Assembly (NCBI GenBank): GCA_037176725.1
Contig: JAZBRS010000077.1
Coordinates: forward strand, 4,216,001-4,280,000
Source: Posidonia oceanica
Lineage: Eukaryota; Streptophyta; Magnoliopsida; Alismatales; Posidoniaceae
DNA: 64,000 nucleotides
Reading direction: 5' to 3'
Numbering within the stretch: the first letter of the stretch is position 1; every line of letters starts with the position of its first letter. The notes under the pieces were generated by a model that was not told the DNA's origin, made no database searches, and saw nothing but the letters and a program-made list of their open reading frames with translations. This document shows, one piece after another, positions 28,925 to 41,188 of the stretch. Position numbers and translations under genes: made by a program.

Positions 28925-31874
28925 AAAGTTCAATGTAAATGGATGACACAAAGTCAATGCAGTCCAGAGAAGTAGGTAAGGACTCCTATTACGCGCGGGG
29001 AAGGTGTTAGGCACCCCCGACACGCCCGAGGAATCGGTCATTCTAAACTGATCCGCTACAGTGTGGCAGAATGTTGGCGCGAAGCGCCAGTTTATATACG
29101 CCCTAAGGTGACATGCAAGATGCAATTTATAAACCAATGCAAAGCTTAGCGAAAACCTTGTTTAAATGTAAATAAGCGAAATTGAACTGTTGCAAAGAAG
29201 TGGAAAACAGCAAGAATGCGAACCGAAAACAAAAGCATGGTAGAAAACAAGTGGGGAACGACAAAAGGGGCGGTTCTATGCTCTGTCTAGTTCAGGGCTC
29301 AGGCGCCCCTGCTAGTCGCCGGTGAGGACGGTGGCAGGTTGGCTCCCCAGTCAGAAGTGGCAGCTGCCACCGAAAGGGTGCAAAAAGTGATGTAAAACCC
29401 AAAATAAAAAACAAGGATGCACAAAAGGCATGTTGGAAAGCAAATCCATAGAAGGAAACAGATCGGGAATCAAAGCAACGAGGCAACAAAACCAAGGCTA
29501 AGTCACTGCCTGGATGATAGAAGGAGGCGCCGCCTGTAGGGGCGGCCATGCTAGTCGCCCATTGGGCCAGCGACAGAAAGCATTCCTCCTTCTACTCAGG
29601 CAGTGGTGGTCATCGCCAAGAAAGGGACGGCAAGGTAGCGACTCTCGCGTAGCTGGGGACTGCAAGCTTAGTCGCCTGACGCGAAGGCGCCCAGGATAGG
29701 CGCCACTTCATCAGGCGACAGGAATGCTCACAGGTCTCCCACACAACGGCTTTGATCGTCGAAAACGAGGTAGAAAAACTTGGCTAAAACAAAAACCAAC
29801 ATCGTGGAGCTAAGCAAGGCTCAACGCGGAAGAAAAAGCACTCATCGGATTCGAAAATGGGTGAGTGGACCACAAGATATGGATACCGGAAGTTGTGCCG
29901 GAGGGCAGACCTGAGTTGTAGGTCAGTCGCCTGCTATGCAGGCGGCTAGGATGCAAACCAGGCTGCCGAAACTGTCAACTTCTCGGCCAGATCTTGGACC
30001 CACGAGCTAGCTAAATGAAAAATTGAGTATACAGATATGAAGAGCATTCACCCAGGATCAAGTAGAAACCATAATATTGCAAAATGGCCATGTGAGGGGC
30101 AAGATAACAAGGTCAGAAGTTGGACGGGAACTGACTTGAGTTGTAGGTTAGTCGCCTGCCAGGCAGGCGGCTAATGTGCAACTTAGGCAGTTTGACTTGC
30201 CAACTTCACGGCCGTATCCTGGCCTCACCGGCGAGCGAAATGGCAAACTAAACATATAGACATGCAGAGCATACAACGGAGAATAAGAGCATGCAGTCAG
30301 AAAGTAGCAAGGGACCTCGAGGTGCCCGAAGCGACACCTCAAAGTCGGGTCGGCAGGCTGGTTGAGTCGCAACTCAGCCGCCTACCAGGCCAGTGCCTGA
30401 CCCAGTCGTGGGTCACGACGGCGACTGGCCTGGCAGTCCAATGGCCGGACTTCCAGGCCAGAATCTGCCACGACGGTGGAGCCTAAAATCTGGAGGAGGG
30501 TCCAGGAAGCATGGCCTCGCTTCCAGGAACCCAACCGTACCTTCGGCACGGAAGAAGGTGGATCGAGGCGGTCCACCCACCTACGTCACCGTGGTCCGCC
30601 GTCCTCCGCCGGAAGCTGGCCACACACGCGGCCGAGCGTGCGGGGAAGAGGCCGGGAAGATCCACGGCATCGAGGCAGAGGGGATGGTGCATCCCAGAGC
30701 CAAGGAAGGAGGCTCGTGCCTCCATTCCCCATCCACCGGTAGCTCGCTGGAGTGGCAAAATGGCCACGGTAACTAGGCCGGTCGAGGTCGTGGGGGAAGA
30801 AAGTGGAAGAAGGGGGAGAAAGGTGGGAGGTCCGAGAACGTTTCCCGGCCCTCAAACCACCAAGGTTGGGGGTGTACCGACCTGTAGAGCTCGCCGAAGT
30901 TGTCATCGATGAAGGAGGACGTCACCAGAGTGACGTCGGAGCTGGAGAAGAAGGTGTGCTAGCGGCTTGTCCGGGGCTTGGAAACGCTTGGAGGTTGTCG
31001 GCCTCGCACTGGGGAAGCTTGGGAAGGCTCGGGAGAAGGTTCAATTTCACTCTGGAAGCTTGGGAGTGGAATTGAGGATTTTCTCAAAGTGGGAAGAAGT
31101 GTTGGGTTCAATGGCAAAAACTTGGTTTTGTTCGGGTGGCTTCTCCACGCCCGAGGCCGAGAGATCAGAGGCGTGCGGAAGAGGTGTCAGTGAGGACATG
31201 TGAGTGGGTTGCAAAGTCGAAGAGGCAGGAAGTTGTGTGCCACGGCCGACAACCGGTGATGGGTTGAGGTGACGGCAACAGCCACGCCAGTGAGGGCGTG
31301 TGAGTGGGAATAGTCGTCGAGGAAGTAACTGCGACTTGTCGTCTAGTGCGTGTCGGGGAATGGCTAGTAAGTGTGACATGACAAGCGGCTGTGGTGGCAA
31401 CGGTCGGCAATGGTGGTGGCCGGAAGGGAAGCTTGCGCACAGCTGCTGAGTTGCAGGTGAGTCGTTGCATGGCATGGCGCTTAACTGAGTCGCCCCTGCT
31501 GCATTGCCTGTCCGTGCCACTCAGTAGCTGGGTGGGAAAGTTCGAACGCAGTCTGAGTTCTAAACCAGTCGCCGCATGACATGGCGCCTAGAAGTGTCGC
31601 CTATTCATGTGGCGCCTAATTGTACCACTCAGTTGCTAGGCCGGAAATGGGCTTGGGGCTTGGTGTGTTTGGATGAGGTTGGTTTGAGATGGATTAGGTT
31701 TGGGCTAGGTTACAGGTTAGGTTTTGAAATGGGTTTAGGTTATAGGAGGGGATTTAAGGTTTGGTTTGGAAAGGGATTAGAAGGTAGACAGGATTTCGAG
31801 TGGATTTGCCGTTCCTTCTTCCGAGCCAACTCCGGGAACTCTCCAACAAAAGCCTATCAAAATGGGGTGTCTAC
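28925..31874 (-). mobile_element. Solo LTR, right part
   Basis: Continues the LTR begun at 2375 and ends GGGGTGTCTACA, followed by GACTC. With the left part it is about 3.2 kb. It aligns in patches with B's LTR (GGTAAGGACTCCT, AGGTGTTAGGCACCCC, ATGTTGGCG...GCG, TTTATA...GCCC). It contains many GTCGCC/GGCGAC-type words forming short inverted repeats (for example GCCTGCCAGGCAGGC near 30157) and ends with a TTAGG/TTTGG-rich tract (31650-31790). No internal retrotransposon domain lies between its two TSD copies. Open frames here are not supported as genes. Confidence 0.82.
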
Positions 31875-31879
31875 AGACT
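31875..31879. repeat. Target-site duplication GACTC (right copy) of the solo LTR
   Basis: Immediately follows the LTR end GTCTACA and equals 2370-2374. Element B resumes after it. Confidence 0.85.
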
Positions 31880-32392
31880 CTGAGCAGAAAATTGGCGCAA
31901 AAGCCCCAAGTACCTATAATCAAAGCTGTACATCAATCCAGATCATATAGGCATGTAACAGGTTGTCAAAGAAGTAGATGTGCATTTCAAAGCTGATAAA
32001 GCAGTTCACATGTTACAGCTAACATTCAGATCACAGAGACCAAGCACATCCAGTCATGCAAAGGGACCTTGCCTGCATAGGGTGAAGTCGCACAAAAGGC
32101 ACACTTTTCCTCATCCGCACGGAGCGAGGAAACAAGCTAAAGGGGCCTCGTCTGCCTGGGGCGAAGCCGCACAAAGGAATACACTTGTCCTCATCCGCAC
32201 GGAGCGAGGAGACGAGCGAAAGGGACTTCGTCTGTCCAAGGCGAAGTCATGCAGGGATTGTTGGTAGTGTCGGGCTATGCAGGCCTGATAGTCCCTGAGG
32301 GACCCCAAAGTGCCAAGGTTGTCCTGCTGCCTCTAAAGTGACCATTCTGCCCCTAGCTACCGACACACATCCCAAACTACTATGCTGACAGG
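31880..32392 (-). other. Element B spacer upstream of its extra ORF, with a ~75-bp tandem repeat
   Basis: Non-coding. At about 32060-32255, 2.7 units of a ~75-bp repeat carry CTCATCCGCACGGAGCGAGG and GGGGCGAAGCCGCACAAA. In each unit CTCATCCGCACGGAGCGAGGA is partly palindromic. The segment corresponds in position to 12380-12900 of element A. Confidence 0.6.
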
Positions 32393-32545
32393 GCTGCAAA
32401 GGAAAGGAGTGGTTTCTGACTCACTAGACTCTACTTGGATTCCTAACTATCGGTGGCACTCTGGAATGGGTGAGAATTTTTAGTGTTAAGGTGGTGGTGT
32501 GGTGAGGACAGGCTTCATGCCAAACTCTCAAGGACCTACACCTAC
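32393..32545 (-). other. Conserved non-coding block 1, element B copy
   Basis: Matches 12901-13055 of element A. The copy survives although B's coding sequence is full of stops. Confidence 0.6.
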
Positions 32546-32860
32546 TTTTTTTTTATTTCATATTTCTTTTGCTCCCATATAGGCGTATAGGTTTCCCCTA
32601 TCCTTGGCTTGGAGGTAATGGATGCCTGGTCTGAGGTTGGGGGAGTTGTTGCTAGACAAGGGTGGTTAGGCCCTGTAGGACTTGTAGATTCCCCTAGCGC
32701 GAACTTTGACTCCTCTCCAAGGTAAGTTGGAGGGACGGGGTCACGCTGTTCGCCTTTATCTCTACGGTTGACTTCTGTCTTTGCCTTCTATCTTCTTTTT
32801 TATTTTATGCCCATGCATAGACATGTATTTATTTTCTTTCTTTGCTCACACTCTCGCTCA

Positions 32861-33033
32861 TGCCCTAGCATTTTATCTCCCTCTGGAGGTGTAAGTCCTA
32901 AGGGTTTGGGTATTTCGCCTGTCCTCATTGAGTGGTAGCTCCCTCACAGGTTAGGACATTTAAGTAGTGTAAGGTGAGGTAGAGTAGACTCTTTCCAGAG
33001 CAGGCAAGCACTTCCGATTTTCATCATCGGGCT
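32861..33033 (-). other. Conserved non-coding block 2, element B copy
   Basis: Matches 13561-13730 of A and 48951-49138 of C (opposite strand). 32546-32860 and 33034-33196 are unremarkable T-rich spacers. Confidence 0.6.
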
Positions 33034-33196
33034 ATGATTGTAATGCATATGACTTTGATTGATTATTTTATTTTATTTTTCTTTTCTCTCTTTTTTCCTT
33101 TTTTTTTGTAAAGCATTTAAAGCTGAGAATGCATGAATGCATGTGATGGAACAGAGGGAAAGAAAGGCTCTCCAAGGTAAGGGTGGCTCCCGGCTA

Positions 33197-35500
33197 CTAA
33201 TAGTACATCTTGAGGTAGCATGCGTTGACCAGTTTTGACTGCTCAACCTGGTCCATGTCCTCGAGGATTGCTGTGCCACCGGAGAAGACTCACTTGACCA
33301 CAAAGGGGCTGTGCCAGTTGGGCTGGAATTTGCCTCGACTGTCCGGGAGATGAATGGCTTGCAGGACCAAATCTCCAGGCTGGAAGCTTTTGGGCCTAAT
33401 CTTCTTCTGGTATGCTCTGGCCACTCGCTTCTGATAACACCGGGCATGATGCATGGCTTGCAGCCTATGTTCATCAATTAGGTTTAGCTGGATGCAGCAG
33501 TCTTCGACCCATTCTGCCTCTTCCAGCTCAGCTTCTCGTAGGATCCGTAGTGAGGGGATCTCTACTTCGACGGGCAGCACCGCCTCCATGCCGTACACTA
33601 GTGAGTACGGGGTTACTCTTGTCGAGGTTCAGACTGATGTCCTGTACGCCCATAGCACGTACGGAAGCTTGTTGTGCCAGTCCTTATGAGTTTCTGCCAT
33701 CTTCTTCAGGATCTTGACAAGGTTCTTGTTGGCAGACTCCACTGCGCCATTCATCTGTGGTCGATAAGGCGAGGATCTGTGATGTATGATCTTGAAGCTC
33801 TAAAGATAGTCTTCGATCCTCTTGGCTATGAAGTTCGTGCCATTGTCAGAGATGATGGTGTGTGCGACCCTATACCGGGTGATAATATTGTTCCGGATGA
33901 ATTTCTCCATCACCGCGGCAGTGAAAGTTTTGCTGGAGGCTGCTTCTACCCACTTGGTGAAGTAGTCAATCGCTACAAGGATGAAGCGATGGCCATTGGA
34001 GGCTACTGGATGTACAGCTCCAACAACATCGATCCCCCAGGTGGAGAAGGGCCATGGCGATGACATGCCGTGTAGCTACTGTGGGGGAGCATGTATGAAC
34101 TTCCCATGGATCTGGCAGTTATGGCATCTGCACACAAACTGGCAGTTGTCTACCTCCATGGTTGACTAGAAGTAGCCCTGGAGCATGATCTTCTTAGCTA
34201 GTAACACACCATTCATGTGAGGGCCACAGGTCCCTACATGGACTTGAAGCATCAGTGTGTCGGTCTCTCTCTTGCCCACGCATCATAGGAGCATCTGGTT
34301 GTAGGATCTTCTGTATAGATGTCCTGCTCCTAGCACATACTTGGACGCCAGACGCGCCAAAGTCTTTCTATCTACTACTGAGGCATCAGGTGGGAGGCTG
34401 CCAGATTCCAGGAAGATCTTGATGTCATGGTACCTTGGTTGCTCTTTTGCTGGATCCACCTCTTCTATGCTCATGCCATGCGCAGGCTGCTCCATACGGG
34501 TGACTGATACGTCCACTACACAATCTTTAGGTATGCTGAGCCAGGATGCCAAGGTTGCTAGTGCATCTGCATATGCATTCCTTGCTCTGTTCATGTATGT
34601 GAAACGGACGCTCTCGAACACCTCAATGAGCTTCAGCAGATGTTCATGATAATGCACGAGCTTTGGATCCTTTGTCATCTAGTCGCCGTTTACCTGGGAG
34701 ATCACCAACATTGCATCGCCGTGCACATGCAGTTTCCGCACCTCATGCTCGAGCATGACTCTCAGTCCCAGGATGCACGCTTCATATTCTGCTTCGTTGT
34801 TGGTGCATTCAAAGGTCAACTTCCTTGCAAAGGGGATCAGCTACCCCTGCGGCATTGCTAATGCAGCACCCACGCCTCGACCTCTTCTGTTGACGGCGCC
34901 ATCAAAGTATAGCTGCCACTACTGCTCGTCTTCAGGGTCCTTCTTCTCAGAATTCTCCATGGCGAACAGGATGTCCTCATCGAGGAACTGTGTCTGTAGA
35001 GGCTGGTATTCAAGCAGTGGGAAGTCAGCCAGATGATCTGCCATGGCTTGCCCCTTCATGGACTTCTGTGTGACGAAGGTGATGTCGTATTGAGACAGCA
35101 ACACCTGCCACTTGACGCATCTGCCTACCGTGGCTGCCTTCTGGAAGAGGAACTTCATCAGGTCATGCTCGCATAGAAGCTAAACTGGATAGGCCATCAT
35201 GTAATGCCTTAGTCTTTGTGTTGCCCAGACAAGGGATAAGCAGACCTTCTCTATAATGCTATACCTGGCTTCGTAATCATTAAATTTCTTGCTCAGGTAA
35301 TAGATGGCTCACTCCTTTCTGCCTGATTCATCATGTTGGCCCAAGACTGCACCCATGGAATGTTGAGTAGTAGACAGGTATAGGAGTAGAGGTCGCCCCA
35401 GCGTGGGGGGAACCAAGATTGGACGTTTGATAAGGAGCTGCTCGATCTTGTCAAATGCAGCCTGACACTCGTCGCTCCAGTTGATCTGTGCATTCTTCCT
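33197..35500 (-). pseudogene. pol: RNase H-integrase remnant of element B
   Basis: Recognisable along its length by comparison with 16130-13887. In transcription order it has YLSTTQHSMGAVLGQHDESG, the second RNase H and its tether (RARNAYADALATLASWL), the integrase core (IDVVGAVHPVASNGHRFI, IISDNGTNFIAKR) and the C-terminus (PGDLVLQAIHLPD). It ends at a stop one codon before A's because the final Gln codon reads TAG (33197-33199). Many in-frame stops break it into fragments such as 34066-33800, 34678-34283 and 35158-34919. Not functional. Confidence 0.85.
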
Positions 35501-36360
35501 CAAGGGCTTGAAGATCGGTTCGCAGATGGGAGTGAGCTGCGCAATGAACCGATTGATGTATTGCAAACGCCCCAACAGTCCTCGGATCTCCTTTTCAGTT
35601 CTGGGGGGATGGCAATGAACCGATGGCTCTTGCCTTACTTGGGTCCACCTCGATTCCCCTTTGGTTGACAATATATCCCAGGAGTTTGCCGGAAGATACC
35701 CCGAATACGCACTTGTTGGGGTTGATGCGGAGTTTGTATTTCCTCAAGCGATCAAAGAGCTTCTTTAGGCAGGCAAGGTGATCCTCGGGCTCTCTGGACT
35801 TGGCAATCATATCGTCCACGTAGACCTCAACTTCTTGGTGCATGAGGTCGTGGAACAGTGCTGTCATGGCCCTCTGATAAGTTGCCCCCGCATTCTTGAG
35901 CCCAAACGGAATTACTTGATAGTAGAAGACTCCCCAGGGAATGATGAAGGATGTCTTTTCCATGTCTTCCTTTGCCATTCTAATCTGGTTGTAGCAGGAG
36001 AAGCCGTCCATGAAGGAGAGCATTTTGTGACCCACTGTATTGTCGACCAGGACGTCAATGTGCGGTAGTGGGAAGTCGTCCTTGGGACTTGCCTTGTTCA
36101 GATCCTAGTAATCGATGCACATACGGACCCGGCCGTCTTTCTTTGGCACTGGCACAACATTAGCAAGCCATTCTAGGTATAGGACGACCTTGAGGAAACT
36201 GACATTATGTTGCTTCATGATTTTTTCTTTGATCTTGAGCAGCCATTGTGGTCGCCTTCTCCTAAGTTTCTGCTTCATTGGCTTTGCATCTAGCTTCAGT
36301 GGCAGAGTGTGTAGCACTATCTCCACATCGAGGCCGACCATGTCATCATAACTCCAGCCG
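35501..36360 (-). pseudogene. pol: Reverse transcriptase remnant of element B
   Basis: Fragments WLANVVPVPKKDGRVRMCIDY (36341-36105, given here only in part as VPVPKKDGRVRMCIDY) and MDGFSCYNQIRMAKEDM through VYVDDMIAKSREPEDH (36035-35595) show a Tat-type RT with YVDD. A frame change near 35600-35670 and stops, including one right after CIDY near 36105, inactivate it. Confidence 0.85.
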
Positions 36361-38205
36361 AAAACGTCTGCATATTCCTTGAGGAAAGCTAGGAATTCTG
36401 CTCTGGCCTAGGGTGACAATTTGGCACTGATGCGGACCTCTTTGACTTCCCTTGCTGTGCCAATGCTGATAACCTTCGTCTCTTCTTCGACGTGGTGGTT
36501 GGGGCCCCTTGGGTCATCATCGTAGGGCTGAAAATCAAGCGGTGGTTCATCATTCTCATCTACGCTTGTATCATCCTCCTCTCCATATGCAATGAGTTCT
36601 GAGAGGATCTCCTTCTTGAAAGTGGGGTCTGTGATATCGAAGGAGTGGATGTGTTCTGCTTCCTAGCCCTGATGATGCCTTAAGATGGTCATGCTCACCC
36701 AAGTGTTTTTGTATGCTCGGTGTGCGACCTATGCTTGGGTAGCCTTTGGTCTTGCTAACTGGTCTGGTTGTTCTGCCTGTTTTGTTGCTGTTGCCACTAC
36801 TTGGGCTGCTACCACTGCTGTCGCTGCTGCTGTCTTCTCCTCTGCACCACTTGATGTACTTGCGGGGAGTGTTGGGAACGGGTGGCTATCCTTCAAAGGA
36901 CTGACCTGTATACCGTCGCGTGCTGCACTGCCTGAGCGGGGCATGTGGTGTATAAACCATCTAGACCCGCCTCCCGACTGCAGAGTGATCAACTCATCTG
37001 GTCTAGTGGGTGTTGCTGCTGATTCTTCTTCCAAGACCATGATAGATGGATGGTCTTCCTGTTGGGAGGGATCCGTGACCACGACTTTCCCTTTCTTCAC
37101 CGCCTGTTGTTTTGCGGCATCCTCCTTTAGTGTTGCAAGCTGTTCTTGGAATAGTAGTTCCAAGTCTTTAAGCATGCAGTCTACCAGAGCATCTGCAATC
37201 GCTCCTTCCTCGTCATCCGAGGGTAGGTCGACATAGTAGGCGCTAATGGCCTCTTGAGACTCTTGCTCGGCTGCTCCCTCGCCTGTGTGGGTGCCTTTGA
37301 CTATTAACAGTATCGTTGACTGGGGTGTCTGTTTTGCTGCTGGTTGTGCTGACTGATTGACTGACTGATCTTCCAGCACGACTGACTGCGATGCTGTGGC
37401 GATCAGGGATGCAAACAAGCTGGCTAGTGGTGCAACTGGCGGGTGTGCTGACAAGGTTACTGTTGTGGCTGGAGGGGAGATAGAGGTGCTCCTCTAGGGG
37501 CAGATAGCTGGATGGTTGTGCTGGGCGGCAAAACGCCTACATCCACTGGTGAAGGTGGTTGTATGGCTGGAGATGGCTTGGGGGCCCACCATAAGACTTG
37601 ATTTACTGAGGCAGATGGCTGTATGGCTGGTGGAGCCACCTGCGTTACTAGTGGTGCTACTGATGAAGTGGGTTGAGTCACGAAGCCGGCTGAACCGACT
37701 GACTGAGCTGCCAAAGAGGGTGAACACTGTGCTGGTGCTACTGCAGTTATGAGCGGACTGGTGAACGGTGCCTGAGGGTGTGCTTCTAACCTTGGAGCTG
37801 TTGCTGTGGCTGTCGAAGGTGCTGGCAAAACTGCAGAAGTGGGAGAGACTGTCAACTCTGACACAAAACTCATTGATTCTGCCACTGTATCATTAGAAGG
37901 GAGGGACAAACAAACTGATCGAGATGTTGCTGGGCTGGACTGGACCTCTCTGTTGGTCCGAGCTGCTTCCACTGTGCCAAACTACTCCTCATCCGAGTAG
38001 TAGTCCTCGATGCAGATCCACTCCTCTGTCGGTAGTGGGAGGCTATAGCACGGCGCTTATTGTGCTATAGCTTGGCTTTTATTTGGATCAAGGGCACCTG
38101 CACTGGTGAAGTTAGTGAGATCCCGAGGGATGGCAGTCTTCCGATTCCTCGAATGCAGGCGTTCATCCTCATGGGGCTGCCAGTCATACCCCAGACCTTT
38201 AGAGT
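36361..38205 (-). pseudogene. Protease-RT linker remnant of element B
   Basis: Ser/Ala/Pro/Gln-rich low-complexity sequence in two frames (37972-37457 and 37454-36729). It contains the acidic segment shared with A (YYVDLPSDDEEG, DLELLFQEQ, SIMVLEEES, RPDELITL, GGSRWFIHHMP). Its survival in two diverged copies marks it as an unnamed conserved module. Stops near 36660 and 36410 interrupt it. Confidence 0.7.
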
Positions 38206-39268
38206 CCCTTCACTCTTCAGCCGCGATCGGCTCGGCGATCCCTTGGTCATACCACTCGAGTGGTGTTCCCTTCATGTAGCCCCACCTATGACAGAGGTTC
38301 TCGACCAGCTGAAAGGGGTTGTTGTGAACGGCCAAGCAGTTGACACGCTCAAGATCGGGGATATAGTTAACCGACTCAAACCGATTAACGTGGTACAAAG
38401 TATCAGAAGGCTTGGGATCAAACTGGACAGTCTGTTGAGATATAGAAGAAACCGTCTCGACTCGCTCCTTATCGAAGTTCTCTGCCATGACAACGACAAC
38501 GTCGTCGCCCCAATGGAACTTGATCATGCGGTGGAGGGTCAAGGGGATGACTTGAGGCTTGTGCAACCAAGGGCACCCAAGCAGGAGGTTAAAAGTGGAT
38601 TCCAAATCGACGATGTAGAATTCTACATCGAATACGACTGGGTCAATAGTAAGCGGAATAATTAGAATTCCCAAAGAGTCGTGGTGTGTATTGTCAAAAG
38701 CTGTTATTTCCTTTGTGGCTGGTGTGATATCCTCGGCCTTGAATCCGAGCTTCATTGTTGTGCGCAAGGGGCAGACGTTAAGGCCTGCACCGTTATCAAC
38801 CAGTGTTAGGGGAATGCGAAAGTTTTTGAACTGCACCGTGACGAAGAGGGGTTGGTTATGATTAATTCTCGCTGGAGGCAGCTCATCACTTGAAAAAGAG
38901 ATGACTTAGGAGACCACGATCAAACCCACCACGCTTTCTAAGGTTGCAGGCTCAATGGTTGTAGAGACATTGGCGGCCTGGAACACGCAGAGGAAAGCCT
39001 CTCGGTGCTTAGAGGATGTATGGATAAGGTCCCAGATGGATATGTCAACCTTGACTTTTTTGAGCTGGGAAGTAATATCAGTTGAAGGCTGGTCTTTTTT
39101 GGTGGAGGCAGAGGTTAGGGAAGTGGAAGGTTGAGTTGGATTCTCTACCATTGATGGCATGGTGGGTTGCTTTGCAGGTGGGGGTAGAGTGGGCTTTGAG
39201 TGGCTAGGCTTGGCTGCCGGTGTTGTAGGCTTGTAAACCCTCCTCAACCACGTGACTTCCGTGCACAT
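38206..39268 (-). pseudogene. Protease and G-patch-like remnant of element B
   Basis: Contains LVDNGAGLNVCPL (active-site loop), FDVEFYIVDLESTFNLL, and a decayed glycine-rich motif (HRWGYMKGTPLE...GIAEPI). The upstream part (LKKVKVDISIWDLIHTSSKH) is continuous with gag and shows Gln where element A has its TAG. There is a stop between 38906 and 38836. Confidence 0.8.
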
Positions 39269-40775
39269 CTCTACGGCGTAGTCATATGGTATGTGATGGG
39301 TATCCTTGCTCAGGTTAATAACCAGGGGGCATGAGCTACGAGCTCAAGAGGGGCTGCTGGGATGTTTGCTGGATGGTGGGGGAATTGGGAATGTTGCTAG
39401 GAAGGCCGTGGGGGTTCTGGCTATGACCTAGCTAGTAGGCAGATAGGTGGTTGAGCTTGGGGTTGCATGGTGGGCCACGCGGTAAAGCGCTCTGGCTTGG
39501 CATCCAGACGGATCATATGCATTCCCGACTCGGAGCTGGCAACTGCCGCAAGATAGAGAGAGGAGGGAAAAGGCTCAGAAACATCCTGAATGAGATCGGA
39601 GGGGTCCACCATAGATGTAGCGGACCCAGAGGGGAAGATAGAGTGCACTCCTAGGGTCCTCCGGCAAAGGCTGGTGGATAATGCTAGGATGAGAGGGAGC
39701 TAGTCTTGAAGTAGGTGCGGATGCTAGTTGGGGTGTGGAAGTGGATGCTGCCTCTTGCGTGTTGATAATGATGACCTTTCGGTCAATCAAATCCTGAATA
39801 GCGCCTTGTAGCGTGAAACAACTATCCATTGAGTGCCCCACGACTCGATGGTAGTTGCAGAACAAATTCGCACGCTACCACGTCGGGAGTGGGTTCGATA
39901 GTGGGCAAATCTCTGGGAGCCTAAGGAGTGATGTAACCTTGGGGAGGACGACACTCAGTAGTTCCACTAGTGGAGTGAAACGACGCTGATTCGTGTTAGG
40001 CCGTCTCTGCCCTTGGTATTGTCCTTGCCAAACTGGTGCGGCAGGGTAGACCGATCGGGCGGTGGTTGTGATTTGTGGTGGGGGAGGTGCCCTAGGTGGA
40101 GGTGCATAAACTACCTGATTCGGGCCAGGCTGAGCCACCACATGAATGGGCGTGGCAGGAGAGTCGACGTATGCAACGGCAGTTCTCGAAGGGTCCGTTC
40201 TCCTAGGGTGGCTGTTGTTGCTGCCGGTGTTATTGTTGCTATTACTGCTGCTGCCACTATTGTTGTTGTTGGGGGTAGTGGCTTACTTGGTGAATGCGGA
40301 GAGCGCAGGGAAGTTGCCACTTCGCAGCAAGCTCTCCACACGAGCGCCAGCCTGAATCAGAGATGCAAATGTAGTGACAGGCTGTATGCTAAGCAGAGCC
40401 CTAGTTGACGGCTGCGCACCTTGAATGACGATCTCGATTGACTCCTTGTCAAAGGGCTATCGCGAACCTGTGAGGCGAGGGCGTGCCAGCGACCGATGTA
40501 CTCCTCGAACGGCTTGTTGGGCTTTTGCTTGGTGGCGACCAGGTCCTCGTGCTTTGGGACCCGGTCCAAATTTAAGGAGTACTGTTCTAGGAACGCCTGA
40601 CTGAGGTCGTTCCAAGTCTTGATGGTGGCCATATCAAAGGAAGTGAACCACTTGAGGGCCGGACCAGTCAGACTCTTTTGAAACAAGTGGATCAGCAACC
40701 TCTCGTCAGTCTGAAGCTGAGTGAGATCTATGTAGTACACCCTTAGATGGGAAATAGGACAGCCCCTACAATTAT
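39269..40775 (-). pseudogene. gag: Gag C-terminal part of element B (left of element C)
   Basis: Includes the knuckle CNYHRVVGHSMDSC near 39840 and the capsid-like core (KSLTGPALKWFTSFDM, TWNDLSQAFLEQYSLNLD; 40740-40357). Frame changes and stops are frequent. The reading stops at the ACTTG target and continues at 53706 beyond element C: ...FDKF on the right and YNCRGCPI on the left of the insertion. Confidence 0.82.
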
Positions 40776-40780
40776 ACTTG
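40776..40780. repeat. Target-site duplication ACTTG (left copy) of element C
   Basis: ACTTG abuts TGTAGACACC at 40781 and recurs at 53701-53705. Confidence 0.9.
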
Positions 40781-40874
40781 TGTAGACACCCTAATTTTGT
40801 AGTCCTTCGTCAGTGGTTTTCTCTCAAGGATGTGCTCGGTTATGGCGCCCCCCACCTATTCACCAATCCCAAAA

Positions 40875-41110
40875 TCAATCCCTAAACCCAAACCCAAACC
40901 CATGCCTTGTCCAAACCCCAAATCCAATCCTAAAACCAATCCAAAACCCAAGCCTAAACCCAAGCCTAATCCCAATACCAAGCCTAAACCCAAGCCTAAT
41001 CCCAAGACTAAACCTAAACCCAAGCCTTGTCCAAAGCCAAGCCTAGACCTAAGCATTGTCCTAAACCAAGCCTAAACCCGAGTCCAAGCCCAAGCCTAAT
41101 AAAAAATCCA
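40875..41110 (+). repeat. Telomere-like CCTAAACCCAAGCC microsatellite in C 5' LTR
   Basis: Irregular ~12-bp units such as CCCAAGCCTAAACCCAAGCC, encoding Lys-Pro dipeptides in one frame. Matched in the 3' LTR at 51176-51425. Confidence 0.75.
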
Positions 41111-41166
41111 ACCAAAAACACCCAAATATCCAAAAATAATCTCTGGGTTGTTGGACGCGTGATATG

Positions 41167-41188
41167 CTGCGTCTTACGTAAGACGCAG
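41167..41188. promoter_or_regulatory. Perfect 22-bp palindrome with TACGTA core
   Basis: Two 11-bp arms, CTGCGTCTTAC and GTAAGACGCAG, abut at 41177/41178 in the putative U3. TACGTA is an A-box-like bZIP core, and a bZIP or other dimer may bind. The 3' LTR copy (about 51495-51518) has lost perfect symmetry. Confidence 0.45.

Noticed and set aside
40830..41075. Lys-Pro-rich open frame (also 51114-51377)
   Set aside because: Encoded by a CCCAAGCCTAAA microsatellite inside an LTR.
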